From: a virus
Virus record (IMG/VR): IMGVR_UViG_3300032092_002160
Coordinates: 1-40,382 of that record
Direction: 5' to 3' (one strand)
DNA length: 40,382 bases
Positions 15,110 through 24,400 of this stretch are shown here, piece after piece (position 1 is the stretch's first letter; every line of letters begins with the position of its first letter). The position numbers and the translations under genes are program-made. The notes under the pieces were generated by a model that saw only the letters and a program-made list of their open reading frames with translations, had not been told where the DNA came from and did no database searches.

Positions 15110-16475
15110 AGAAATCAAGCCAGACGGCGACCTCCGCTTCGAGGGGTTCGCATCTTTCCCAAATAGTGCCGCCTTCTCTGGTGACTCTGGCATGCTTGAG
15201 TATGCCGAGAACATTGAGATAAACGAGGGGGTAATTACCCCTAGGCTTGGCTCCGCAATCGCTGGCAATGCTGGGTCTGCCGTAGAATACGCCTGTTCTG
15301 CCCATGGCCCAAGCGGTGATAGCATTCTCCTTTGGGGAGCAAACAAGCGTTTCAACTGCCAAAGCGGGACGTTCACAAACCTGAATCTGGCGGCAAAGCA
15401 AAAAGCCCGAGGCAATGGTTACGCAGATGCCATTACGATGGAAACTACCGATACCGACTGGGTTACTGGTGGGTACATTACTGAGCGTCTTGTGACCGCC
15501 AAGGATGACCGCATCAGGTTCACGCTTTACACTGGCGTAGCCCCATACGAACCAGACGACCTTAGGCTTGTTCAGGGCACCTACGACCCAATTCAGGCCA
15601 TTGTGCCATCCATGAACAGCATGCTGGCCTTCGGTAAGCGTAGCATTTATGCCGTAAAGGCTGGCATGGGTCGTCAGGCCATTATCGACAGGAAGCCAAG
15701 CCGTGAAGCGTTCCATGAGACGAAGAAGATTTCTGGCTCTGAAGGGCTGATTGCCAAGGACGGATGGGCTGAGAATGGAGGCTACATTGCCTTCATGGAT
15801 GTTGACGGGATTAAGATGATGAAGGGGGATGAATTCGTTGAAGGCTCTGCCCCAATCTCATACCAAATCCAGAACATCATAGACCTTATCGACCCAGCCA
15901 AGATTGCCGACATTACAGCCGTGGGACTTCGTGGCCGACTGTACTTCAGCCTTCCGCTTCTTGGCTCATACAACAAGACGTGCGTCTTGGTGATGAACAC
16001 TGGCAACAAGGGAATGTTTGAGTCACTGCATGTTTACCCAGTGAGCATGGACTTCCTATGCCTTGCCCGAAAGAATGGCATTGTTCGCCTCTGGGGCGTC
16101 AACAAAGCCAACGGAACTGTACACCTTCTTGAAGAAGGAAGTACCGACGCTGGTACGGCCATTCAGGCTACCATTCGTACCAGAAACTACTTCATGCAGT
16201 CCCACTCGGATAAAAAGTACGACGACTGCTACCTTTATCTGGATACCCGTGGCAGTGCCTCCTTGGACATGAACTTCATTTCCGTTAATCCAGACGGCAA
16301 GTGGACCATAGATACATTCAACGGCAACCTAGGCACAGCGGTTAGACGTGCTTTGGCTAACAAAAAGTGCATGGGAGGTAAGTTGGAAATAGTCGTAAAG
16401 TCAGGCAATCCAGCCATCTTCAGCCTAGGGGTTGAAGGCTCTTTGGTCGGACGCTCCATCTTCTCCTCGTTCTAA
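15102..16475 (+). CDS. Tail nozzle / tubular protein B-like
   Basis: A 457-residue protein that I infer to form the tail nozzle. The N-terminus has FEGFASFPNSAAFSGDSGML followed by YAENIEINEGVITPRLG, the pattern seen at the start of phage tail tubular B and stubby-nozzle proteins, where a '...A-x-N-(I/V)-x-(I/V)-x-x-G-x-x-x-x-R-x-G' segment leads into a beta-propeller. Regular beta strands, SILLWGANKRFNC, MLAFGKRSIYAVKAG and RLYFSLPL-type blades follow. The length is shorter than T7 gp12 (about 790) and near P22 gp10 (about 470). Its position downstream of the adaptor agrees. Confidence 0.65.
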   Translation: MPKEIKPDGDLRFEGFASFPNSAAFSGDSGMLEYAENIEINEGVITPRLGSAIAGNAGSAVEYACSAHGPSGDSILLWGANKRFNCQSGTFTNLNLAAKQKARGNGYADAITMETTDTDWVTGGYITERLVTAKDDRIRFTLYTGVAPYEPDDLRLVQGTYDPIQAIVPSMNSMLAFGKRSIYAVKAGMGRQAIIDRKPSREAFHETKKISGSEGLIAKDGWAENGGYIAFMDVDGIKMMKGDEFVEGSAPISYQIQNIIDLIDPAKIADITAVGLRGRLYFSLPLLGSYNKTCVLVMNTGNKGMFESLHVYPVSMDFLCLARKNGIVRLWGVNKANGTVHLLEEGSTDAGTAIQATIRTRNYFMQSHSDKKYDDCYLYLDTRGSASLDMNFISVNPDGKWTIDTFNGNLGTAVRRALANKKCMGGKLEIVVKSGNPAIFSLGVEGSLVGRSIFSSF

Positions 16476-17173
16476 TGCCACTAGACCCCAATCCAGAACA
16501 ATACCCTCCGTACTCTAACCAGACGTACGTAAAGGTACATGAGCAGGACTTAAAGAGTGCTGGAACTGGAACATGGACCATCGGCGGCGGCGTAGTCAGC
16601 GTTCCTAACGTAGATTACACCACGCAGAAGTATTCTTTCTGGGGTCGAAATCCTAGGTATGAAATCGCACAGACTATTGATGCCTACAAACAGAACACTG
16701 AGGAGTTTATTGCCACTGACACGGCTTTGACGACGTACCTAGCCCAAAGAGTCAACACTCATGGGGAATCGGTTTACAACTTCATCAAATCCAAAGTCCC
16801 TAATCAGGACTCGAATCAGCAGTTTGTTCTTGGGTTTACTGCATCGCTTGGTGGTGGTCAAAACACCACCTATTATGCCAACTCTATCTCAGTTGAGCAG
16901 AACATGAACATGGTGCTTAAGGCCGTGGAAGTCTCGAACGGCCTACCTATCGTGACGCCATTTGAATCTGGTTTGATTTCCGACGCTCACGCTTCCGCTG
17001 TCGAAGCCAAAAACGCTGGCGAAATCAGAGACCAACAACTCAGGCAATCATTGCAGTCTGCTCGTGGCGTACAGGCCGCATGGGCTGCTGGGTACACCAA
17101 CAACTACACTTGGGACGGCCAATCTGTCGTAACTGGCATGCTCGGCCAACTTGGTGCCGCAATCCAAACTTAA
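16475..17173 (+). CDS. Unrecognised virion-associated protein
   Basis: A 232-residue protein. The first 65 residues are beta-rich (TWTIGGGVVSVPNVD). The rest is largely helical with Ala/Gln-rich heptad-like stretches (LQSARGVQAAWAAGYTNN). No motif identifies a family. Its place after the nozzle gene and before coiled-coil and Gly-rich proteins is like that of internal or ejected proteins in podoviruses such as T7 gp14. I keep that as a possibility only. Confidence 0.6.
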   Translation: MPLDPNPEQYPPYSNQTYVKVHEQDLKSAGTGTWTIGGGVVSVPNVDYTTQKYSFWGRNPRYEIAQTIDAYKQNTEEFIATDTALTTYLAQRVNTHGESVYNFIKSKVPNQDSNQQFVLGFTASLGGGQNTTYYANSISVEQNMNMVLKAVEVSNGLPIVTPFESGLISDAHASAVEAKNAGEIRDQQLRQSLQSARGVQAAWAAGYTNNYTWDGQSVVTGMLGQLGAAIQT

Positions 17174-17175
17174 CT

Positions 17176-17826
17176 ATGGACTACCTACGACTTGGAGCCT
17201 CTGGTTCCGCACGAGATTCAATTCCACAGGAGGCATACAATGTTCCTACCTTGGATTCTCTCCTGAAATTCTCCGCCGAAATGGGCCAGCAGGGCGTTGC
17301 TGGTGCAAGTGCTTCCGACAGGGCGGCAATGGAACTCAATGCACGGGCACAGGAGGCTCGCATCGCCCGCACTGAGGCGACAAAGGAGAAGGAACGCCAA
17401 ATGGAGACCGAAGAGGGTCAGGAACTCGACTTCCAGATGGGTCGCTTGAATCAGGTAATCAACACCTACGACGATTACCTAGCCAACATGGACCCTAATG
17501 ACGAGACGCAAGCCCCATACGCCATGTCGCTTATGCGTAAGCGTGACCAACTCGCTGAGTTGATGAACAAGACACGCCTCCGTGGCAAGGGTGCTGGCAA
17601 GGGATACAATTCCAACACTTTGAAGGGAATCTTGGAAGAGGGCGTCGGCAACGTTAAGGACGCCATGTTTAATCCAGAGACAAGTGCTCAAATCGGCAGA
17701 ACTTGGAATAAGCCAAAGAATGACCAACCCGCCGAAAAGCAAAAAGCCCCCGAAAAAGAGAAAAACGACGAATCTGGCGATTCCGACAATTTCAACTCAT
17801 CTAACACTGTAATCAATCTAGACTAA
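17176..17826 (+). CDS. Helical, charged protein (possible internal virion protein)
   Basis: A 216-residue protein starting at ATG 17176, two bases after the preceding stop. An upstream extension of the frame to 17080 would overlap the previous gene and is not preferred. Residues about 40-85 form a long charged helix (ALQ-type heptads; ARIARTEATKEKERQMETEE), probably coiled coil. The C-terminal 50 residues are Lys/Glu/Asp/Asn-rich and disordered. No family is recognised. Charge and helix content suit scaffold-like or internal proteins. Confidence 0.6.
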   Translation: MDYLRLGASGSARDSIPQEAYNVPTLDSLLKFSAEMGQQGVAGASASDRAAMELNARAQEARIARTEATKEKERQMETEEGQELDFQMGRLNQVINTYDDYLANMDPNDETQAPYAMSLMRKRDQLAELMNKTRLRGKGAGKGYNSNTLKGILEEGVGNVKDAMFNPETSAQIGRTWNKPKNDQPAEKQKAPEKEKNDESGDSDNFNSSNTVINLD

Positions 17827-17830
17827 ATTT

Positions 17831-19678
17831 ATGGGAAAAGGCACAACTCGTGGCGGTAGCGGTAGTCGTGGCGGAAGCACCCCTCGTGGGGGTCGTGGCG
17901 GTAGTGGCGGTAGTGCTCCTCGTGGGGGTCGCTCTGGGGGCAGTACGCCTCCTCCGAAGAAGAAGAATACTCCTGCCAACAACAACACGCCTCCACCTAG
18001 CAAGAATACTCCTCCAGCCAACAACGCTCCACTTTCGACCCCAAGCCGACGTGGACAAGCCCCATCTAGCGGTGCTAAGCCACTCTTGCCAGAAAACACT
18101 GCACCATGGCTTCTTGGTGCTGGTGCGGCTGGCACATTGGCTTACGGAATTGCGACTGGCGGTGATGACGATGAAGAGGGTGGCGGTGGTCAAGGCGGTG
18201 GCCAAGGCCAAGGCGGTGATGGCCAAGGCCAAGGTGGTGGTTCTGGCGAGCCAAGCATGGTCCCTGATGGCCAAGGTCAAGGTGGCGGTGGTCAAGGCGG
18301 TAGTGGTCAGGGCGGTGGTCAAGGCGATGGCGGAAAAAAGGACGGCAAGGAGCCAGAAACGCCTTTTTGGGTAAAGAACCAAGCATACTACCAAGACCAA
18401 GTTGACCGAAACCAAGGTATTCGTGCCCCAGAAGGGTACAATGGCACTGCTACTGAGTTTAACAACCAGTACTTGAATAGCCAACTCCGTGACAAGACCT
18501 CTCCTCTGTATCGTACGATTGCCCGTATGCGTGGCGAGAAGTTGGACGAACCTAATCCACAACAACCAGCACAAGGCAAAGGTCCGACGGGGGAAGAAAT
18601 TGCCGCCATGCTTGCCAAAAGGCAAGCCGCAGACCTTGCACAGGAGAACAAGCCTGTCACTGGCGAAGGGCCAACCGATGATGATGTGTACAATGCCCAG
18701 ATGGATTCTTTGCTACGTTCTCAAGGAATAGATAGGGATTCCGTTATGAGTGCATTTGGGGCAGATGATGGGGGAGAATCTGGTGCCGCTGGTGACGCTG
18801 GTACCGCTGGGACTGAGGGCGAACAGCCTACCGCCCCTCTTAGCCCCGAAGAGGCCGACCCTAACGACCCAGATTTCCAAGCGTGGCTACGTTCCGAGCA
18901 GGCTCAAAATGATAGGTACATGGCGAATGAAAACATCGTTCAGAAACTTGCCAGAACTGGCCGAGCATTACGGCAAGATTACGAACAGGGGGAGTACGGC
19001 ATGGATGGTATGGCTGGAGATGTTTTGGGTGCTGGTTTGGATTTGAAAGGATTGGGCCACGATGTTGGCGGTCTTGCCATGGCTGGACGCATGGCAACTA
19101 ATCCGTACTCAAGCCTTGCTCGTGAACTTGGCGGAAATCAGACGTTAGGTAAAATGCTTGGAAAGAATGCTTGGAAATCGGTTGGCCGTGCCGCAAGCAA
19201 TGCATACGCAAGGTCTGGTAGCGTTCTCGGTGGTGCCGCACGTTACGGCAAAGCACTAGCGGGCGGGGCGATTGGTCGTGCACTTCCGTTCTATTCCCTA
19301 GGTGAAGGCGTCTATCAGGGCGGCAAAGAACTGATTTCTGGGGGTGCCAAAAGCGATTACTTCGGCAATCGTGGCAAGGGTGCCGCCGCCGCCCTTGCAA
19401 ACTCTCTTACGTTTGGCGGTTTTGACACTGTTGCGGCGAACTTCAGCGATGAATACGCCAAGAAGACTGGTGCATCTAAAGACCCGCTTGGTACTGCTTG
19501 GTTGACCGAAAAGGTCTACAATGCCGCTACTGGTGGAAATCGTTCCGCCGTACCAAAGGCTCGGGTATTCACTCAAGCCCAGCGTGACGCCCTTAACAAG
19601 TGGGAGGAAAGTGGTGAATTCGTCCCACAAAGCCAATACGACCAACGATTCAAGCAACTCGGAATTTCCGACGAATAA
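17831..19678 (+). CDS. RGG-box and Gly/Gln-rich virion protein with hydrophobic segments
   Basis: A 615-residue protein built of unusual parts. Residues 7-33 are an RGG box with five RGG tripeptides (TRGG, SRGG, PRGG, RGG, PRGG). Residues 39-90 are a Pro/Asn linker. APWLLGAGAAGTLAYGIATG (91-110) is a likely membrane helix. Residues 111-168 are low-complexity Gly/Gln (GGQGQGG repeats). The rest is helical, with a glycine-zipper-like hydrophobic region near 465-545 (VLGGAARYGKALAGGAIGRA). No family is recognised. Hydrophobic Gly/Ala segments suggest membrane insertion, as in ejected channel proteins, so a role in DNA entry is inferred. Its N-terminus is similar to that of the next gene. The leader is AAATTTATG. 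Confidence 0.7.
   Translation: MGKGTTRGGSGSRGGSTPRGGRGGSGGSAPRGGRSGGSTPPPKKKNTPANNNTPPPSKNTPPANNAPLSTPSRRGQAPSSGAKPLLPENTAPWLLGAGAAGTLAYGIATGGDDDEEGGGGQGGGQGQGGDGQGQGGGSGEPSMVPDGQGQGGGGQGGSGQGGGQGDGGKKDGKEPETPFWVKNQAYYQDQVDRNQGIRAPEGYNGTATEFNNQYLNSQLRDKTSPLYRTIARMRGEKLDEPNPQQPAQGKGPTGEEIAAMLAKRQAADLAQENKPVTGEGPTDDDVYNAQMDSLLRSQGIDRDSVMSAFGADDGGESGAAGDAGTAGTEGEQPTAPLSPEEADPNDPDFQAWLRSEQAQNDRYMANENIVQKLARTGRALRQDYEQGEYGMDGMAGDVLGAGLDLKGLGHDVGGLAMAGRMATNPYSSLARELGGNQTLGKMLGKNAWKSVGRAASNAYARSGSVLGGAARYGKALAGGAIGRALPFYSLGEGVYQGGKELISGGAKSDYFGNRGKGAAAALANSLTFGGFDTVAANFSDEYAKKTGASKDPLGTAWLTEKVYNAATGGNRSAVPKARVFTQAQRDALNKWEESGEFVPQSQYDQRFKQLGISDE
18179..18334 (+). repeat. Gly/Gln-rich low-complexity repeat
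   Basis: Repeated GGCCAAGG and GGTCAAGG units encode GGQGQGG tandem runs in residues about 117-168 of the RGG-box protein. The units are short and imperfect. Such tracts are prone to slippage and may vary in length among relatives. Confidence 0.85.
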
Positions 19679-19681
19679 TTT

Positions 19682-20524
19682 ATGCCAAAAAGTACTAGAG
19701 GTTCAAGTAGCCGTGGCGGTAGCCGTGGCGGTAGCCGTGGAGGCTCTCCTCGTGGAGGTCGTTCTGCACAGGCAAACCGACGCCAAAGTGGCAATCAACA
19801 GCCAGCCCAACAACCACAATCCCAGCCAGCCGCACAGCCAATTACTCCCCCAGCGGAATCTCCCTCCTTTGCTGGAAGGATTGGCGGTGGTCTTGGAAGC
19901 CTTGTCAGAGGTATTGGGAGTACTGCCGCACATGGCTTTAAGGGTACTCTGGGTCGCCAACTAGGGTCTGAGTTTGAAAAGGAAGCGTTTGGAACTAGCG
20001 GCAAGACGCTTGGTACTATCGGTGCTGGTGGTGCTATTTACGGACTAGGACGACTTCTGAAGGCTGGCTACGATACGTACTCTAATGCTAAGTCTAACAG
20101 CGAAACCAAGAAGATGGTTACGCCAGAAGAAAAGGGTTATCGTGAAAAGACGGCCTTAGCGGTTACTGGCGGTATCTCCAACTTCGATAGGCGAGCACTT
20201 GAAGTTTTCAACGGCCAGCAGGACGAAGGCTGGCGTGCTGGTATGAAGTCCATCAAGCCAGATACTTACAAGAACTTGGCCGTTCAGGCCATTAAGACGA
20301 ATGACCCATCTGCTCTGTGGAGCGAAATCGTATTGAACGCCAAGCAAAACGGCAAAAACGTCAATGCATCCAAGCCGCTGTACCTCCCACAACGTTTCAG
20401 CAAGGGAGGCAAGGAGTACGGCTACGCCATTGATGCCTCTAAAATCAAGGAAGGCGGAAAGCCTCGTCTGATTCCTATCGAACTAGGTAAGGGCGTAGTC
20501 TGGGACGAGGAGGCCAAAAAGTGA
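19682..20524 (+). CDS. Second RGG-box protein
   Basis: A 280-residue protein with an RGG box at its start (RGG at 11-13, 15-17, 19-21 and 24-26), then a Gln/Pro linker (30-60) and Gly-rich helices with glycine-zipper character (SFAGRIGGGLGSLVRGIGST; TIGAGGAIYGLGRLL). The C-terminal 130 residues are a charged globular part. It shares N-terminal design, leader sequence (AATTTATG) and hydrophobic Gly/Ala segments with the gene before, suggesting duplication followed by divergence. The function is unknown; RGG boxes bind RNA or DNA in other systems. Its stop overlaps the next start (TGATG). Confidence 0.7.
   Translation: MPKSTRGSSSRGGSRGGSRGGSPRGGRSAQANRRQSGNQQPAQQPQSQPAAQPITPPAESPSFAGRIGGGLGSLVRGIGSTAAHGFKGTLGRQLGSEFEKEAFGTSGKTLGTIGAGGAIYGLGRLLKAGYDTYSNAKSNSETKKMVTPEEKGYREKTALAVTGGISNFDRRALEVFNGQQDEGWRAGMKSIKPDTYKNLAVQAIKTNDPSALWSEIVLNAKQNGKNVNASKPLYLPQRFSKGGKEYGYAIDASKIKEGGKPRLIPIELGKGVVWDEEAKK
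19711..19746 (+). repeat. 12-base direct repeat encoding SRGG
   Basis: CCGTGGCGGTAG occurs twice in a row (19711-19722 and 19723-19734), followed by a diverged third copy. Each unit encodes one SRGG step. Perfect DNA identity suggests recent tandem duplication. Confidence 0.85.
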
Positions 20525-21453
20525 TGGAAGACGACTATCAGCAGGAAGAGGAAGAAAACGCCCCAAGCGGTGGAATGTCTGGCATGGTTCGCCAGAACGC
20601 CCGCATGGATGAAAGCCAGATGAGCGTTGGCGAGCGTAACCTCTCCATGGGCATGAGCCCTTGGGCACACGTCGGCACCAGTCGTGACAATCAAATGTAC
20701 CGACAGGCCATGGTTCAGGCTTCTAAGCCTCAGAAGGCACCAGACCCTCGTCTTAAGGATGCCGAGTTCTACACTGGTCTTGGCGACTACGGCGGTGCTC
20801 AGGCCCTCATGAACAGCAAGGGTGCGGCCCTGTTCAACATGGACGAGGAAATCGAGATTGAGGACGAAGACGAGAAGGGAATGCCAGTTTCAAACAAGTT
20901 TTACGTCGGACCCAAGGGGAACCTAGGGATTAACGGCAAGAACGTCCCAGCGTCTATGCTGGCTCGAAAGTACGGGGTTGGCTCCGTTCCGTTCCGAGGT
21001 GGTGACTTGCAAGCAGTACAGTACCGAGGCCTTGTTGCTAGGGTTCAGAAGTTCACCAAAGACCTCAACTCTCTGAAGAAGATTTACCAAAAGAATACCT
21101 ATCTCGGCACATTTGACCCTTCCGAGGCGTCTGCAATGGCTAGAGCCCTTGAGGCCAGCATCAAGACTGACTATTTGGCCATCATGAAGGACACCAAGGG
21201 TCTTGGCGGCAACGTGTCTGACAATGACATGGCTATCGCTGAAAGCATGGTTCCCCAGAGAGCCAGTAAGGCCATTACCCGTCTTGGCGGGAATGAGATG
21301 GCACTCTTGATGAACGCCAAGAACTCCGCTTTGTCCAAACTCCTTGAAGTGGGTGCAGTCAACGGAATCGAACTCAGAAGCGACAGAAGCCAGCAAAGGA
21401 GTCGCAACATGATGCTTGAGTCCGCAACAAAAGACACTTCAGTCCCTAGATGA
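20524..21453 (+). CDS. Unrecognised virion-associated protein upstream of the giant gene
   Basis: A 309-residue protein starting at ATG 20524, which overlaps the previous stop (TGATG); GTG 20521 is an alternative. The N-terminus is acidic and Met-rich (MEDDYQQEEEEN; about ten Met in 60 residues). The remainder is helical with an acidic insert (DEEIEIEDEDEKG) and a stretch YVGPKGNLGINGKNVPASML, probably a beta hairpin. No family is recognised. It ends with an ATGA overlap with the giant gene, so the two are translated in a coupled way and may form one complex. Confidence 0.65.
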   Translation: MEDDYQQEEEENAPSGGMSGMVRQNARMDESQMSVGERNLSMGMSPWAHVGTSRDNQMYRQAMVQASKPQKAPDPRLKDAEFYTGLGDYGGAQALMNSKGAALFNMDEEIEIEDEDEKGMPVSNKFYVGPKGNLGINGKNVPASMLARKYGVGSVPFRGGDLQAVQYRGLVARVQKFTKDLNSLKKIYQKNTYLGTFDPSEASAMARALEASIKTDYLAIMKDTKGLGGNVSDNDMAIAESMVPQRASKAITRLGGNEMALLMNAKNSALSKLLEVGAVNGIELRSDRSQQRSRNMMLESATKDTSVPR

Positions 21454-24400
21454 TTAACCAGAACCCAGATAACTCTAGGCAAGGCGAAATCGGTGATGAT
21501 GTACTAAATCAGGGTCTAGAGTTAATTAAGTCTGGTTCGCTTCGCTACGCCAGAGAAGAACCAGCACTTCCAGAAGCCCCAGAAGAGGGCTATCTTTCGC
21601 ATGAGCCTACCCCAGATGAGGTCTGGGAGTACATGGCCACGAACAGGAACAGGACATTCGACAAGTCTACCGAGCAAGGCAGACGCATGTACGAACTGTT
21701 TAAGGTGGCTAACAAAGAGCGTAACCAGTGGACGATGGATGTGGTCAAGCAGATGGTTAACACCATTGCCGCCGTACCTGCCAACTTGGTCAATAGTCTG
21801 ATTGAGAACCCCCTTAAGGCTCCTGTTTCGGCATTGGATGGTATCGCCCGTGACGTCCGTGACCTTTACGGCATCCTTGCACAGTCTGAAGACCCTAATT
21901 CGCCTCTGTTTAGGTTCAAGGCTTACATCACTGGCAACGGGACGATTGAGGAAGAAATCGACCAGTTTAACGAGGCTCGATGGTTCAACAACAAGTCTCA
22001 GGAACTTGAAGAAGGCGTTGGCACTGTCCTTGAGGACTTCGTCCCAGAAGATAAGCGTGAGTTCGTCAAGAGCCTCATCGACCCAAAGATGGCTCAGGCC
22101 TTGTCGTACATTGGCCTAGACCTTCCGCACGTCCTGCTTTCTCCACTTAAGGCCAGAAGGGCTATTGGGACGGCACTTAATGCCTACAAAGACCCAGCCT
22201 TGATTGCCAAGGCAATGACCGAGCAGTCCAGCGTAATTAGGGAAAGCCTAGACCTTGCGGCCAGCCGTGGTAAAAACTTCGCCAACAAACTTATTGGCAC
22301 GACCATGTCTGGGGTTGCCGATACTGTGGCGACGCCCTTCCGTGTAATCGAAGAAAAGGCACGTCGTGTCGGCTCTGCCGTCGCAGAAACTAGCGGTCAT
22401 AACCCGACTGTCTTGCGTAACGCCACTTCTACTGTTTTGGCTGACGCTGGAGAAAAGGTGATTGGTGAAGTCGGGGCTATGAGCCCGCTTCGCACGACCC
22501 TGTTCTCGTTCGGCGTAAAGCCTCTAATGGAGTATGCCAGCGTTCTTGGCTCCGAGATTGTCGATGCGGCCCAAGGTGTTGCCGCCATCAAGCCCCAAAA
22601 CATGGGCATGGGAATGCTTGAGCGACTGGCCACCAAGAATGGCTCCCGAATCCCCCTTAGCACCGAAGCATTGGCCGTAGCCAAGTTCACCAATGTTGTC
22701 GTCGGCTGGCCAGCATCCATGGCCATCCCTGTCTTCAAGAGGGCTGTCGGTGATGCCGCCGTGATGGGCACCCTTGGCTATCTTAATGCCCGAGGCGAAG
22801 GTGCGGCTGGTGGCGTTGGCGTCGGCTTTGCTTGGGGTGGTCTTTCTGGCTCCCTACGCCACGTACACAGCGTCTATGAGCACTCCCTTACTCAGAGGAA
22901 CCTAATCGACAATTTCGACAAGGCTCAGATTAACCAGATTGCCAGCGTTAAGCCAGAGAACGCACGTAATTTTGCTGAGGCCACGACTGTAATCGACAGG
23001 CTTAACGACGACAGAGTTTCTTCTACCGCACGTGCATTCATGTCCATGTTGCACACTTCTGACCCAAGCGTGGAGTTCAGGTTCGCTTCTCTTGATGAAG
23101 CCATAAAAGAGTTCGGCGTACCAAACCAGAAGAATGAAATCTCGATGGGCGGGTATAGTTACGGAACTCTTAGCGGTGCCAACCCGAAGGGAATGCAGTT
23201 TTCCAATACCCTTCCAGACGGAACCAACAGGAAGGTAATCTGGATAAACAAGAACTTCTCACAGCCAGAAACTATTGGCCATGAGATTGCACACCAAATT
23301 CTGGACCATGTGTTCAATCTGGACAACGACAACAGCCAGATTGTCAGGCAATTCTTCGGGGATACCAAGGATTCTGGCGTCGTTTCGGACAAGGCCATGG
23401 CCTACCTTATGGCCGATTACACGGCTGACTATTACAAGGCAGACAAGAAGGTGGTCCTAGAGCCACTTGCGTCTAAGTACGAAAAGACGATTGAGATGTT
23501 CAGAAGTCAGATTGACGCTGGAACGCTCAATTGGGACAACCTTCAGGAGGTGATGAATTTCAAGGGGGATGGAACTACCCCATTTGGACTGGGCAACATC
23601 ATCCACGAGTTCTTCGCCTACAACGTATCTAACCAACTTCTTACCAAGTCCCCTGACTACTTCCTGAGAAACCCAGAGGGCGTCAGCCTCAAGGCCCACG
23701 TAGAAAATCTCTACACACTGATGAATCAGCGTGTGGTTTCACGTGCTGAGGAGGCTGGCCTAATCATTAACCACGTCAAGAACGCCGAGTCTGGGAAGAC
23801 TTCTTTCGAAACCTTCATGTGGCAGGACGGCCACTACCGCAGGTTCGACATGCTGGACAACTGGTCCGAGGCAATCATGCGGAAGGCAATGCGTCACGGG
23901 GACGTGAACGTCTCCTTGATGAGCCCAGAACGTGCAAAGGCGTTCTTTGAGGCCAACAACAAGGTTAGGTTCTCCAATGTCGTCAACGGCGGACGTGTAA
24001 TGAAGGACAAGAAGGAGGTTGACCAACTTATCTCGGAAAACGCCGAGCAGATGGTCAAGACTTGGGAGGCAATGCCTCCAGACAAGCGTCCTAAGTTCAT
24101 CAAGGACCAAGGCGGCAACGTGACTGTTGACCTGACCAACGTAAACAAGGAGGCTTGGGATTCCCTTGTCGGCAAGGTCAACATGACCAAGGCCGAACTC
24201 GACGAACTCAAGGGCATCTGCGAAGTCATCCGAGACAATCGTGCTGGCAAGCCAGTGTTCAATACCTTCAGCGGTCAATACCTAGGCCGAACTCATCAGG
24301 TGGAGGCTGGCGGTCTCGTAAAGCGTCTTACTGGCAAGGACGTCCCTGTGACTTATCGCAGGTTCAGCCCATTTGCCGCCGAACTCAAGTTCGACAGGTT

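Noticed and set aside
17080-17175. Upstream extension of the 17176 gene
   Set aside because: Lies inside the previous gene; ATG 17176 directly follows its stop.
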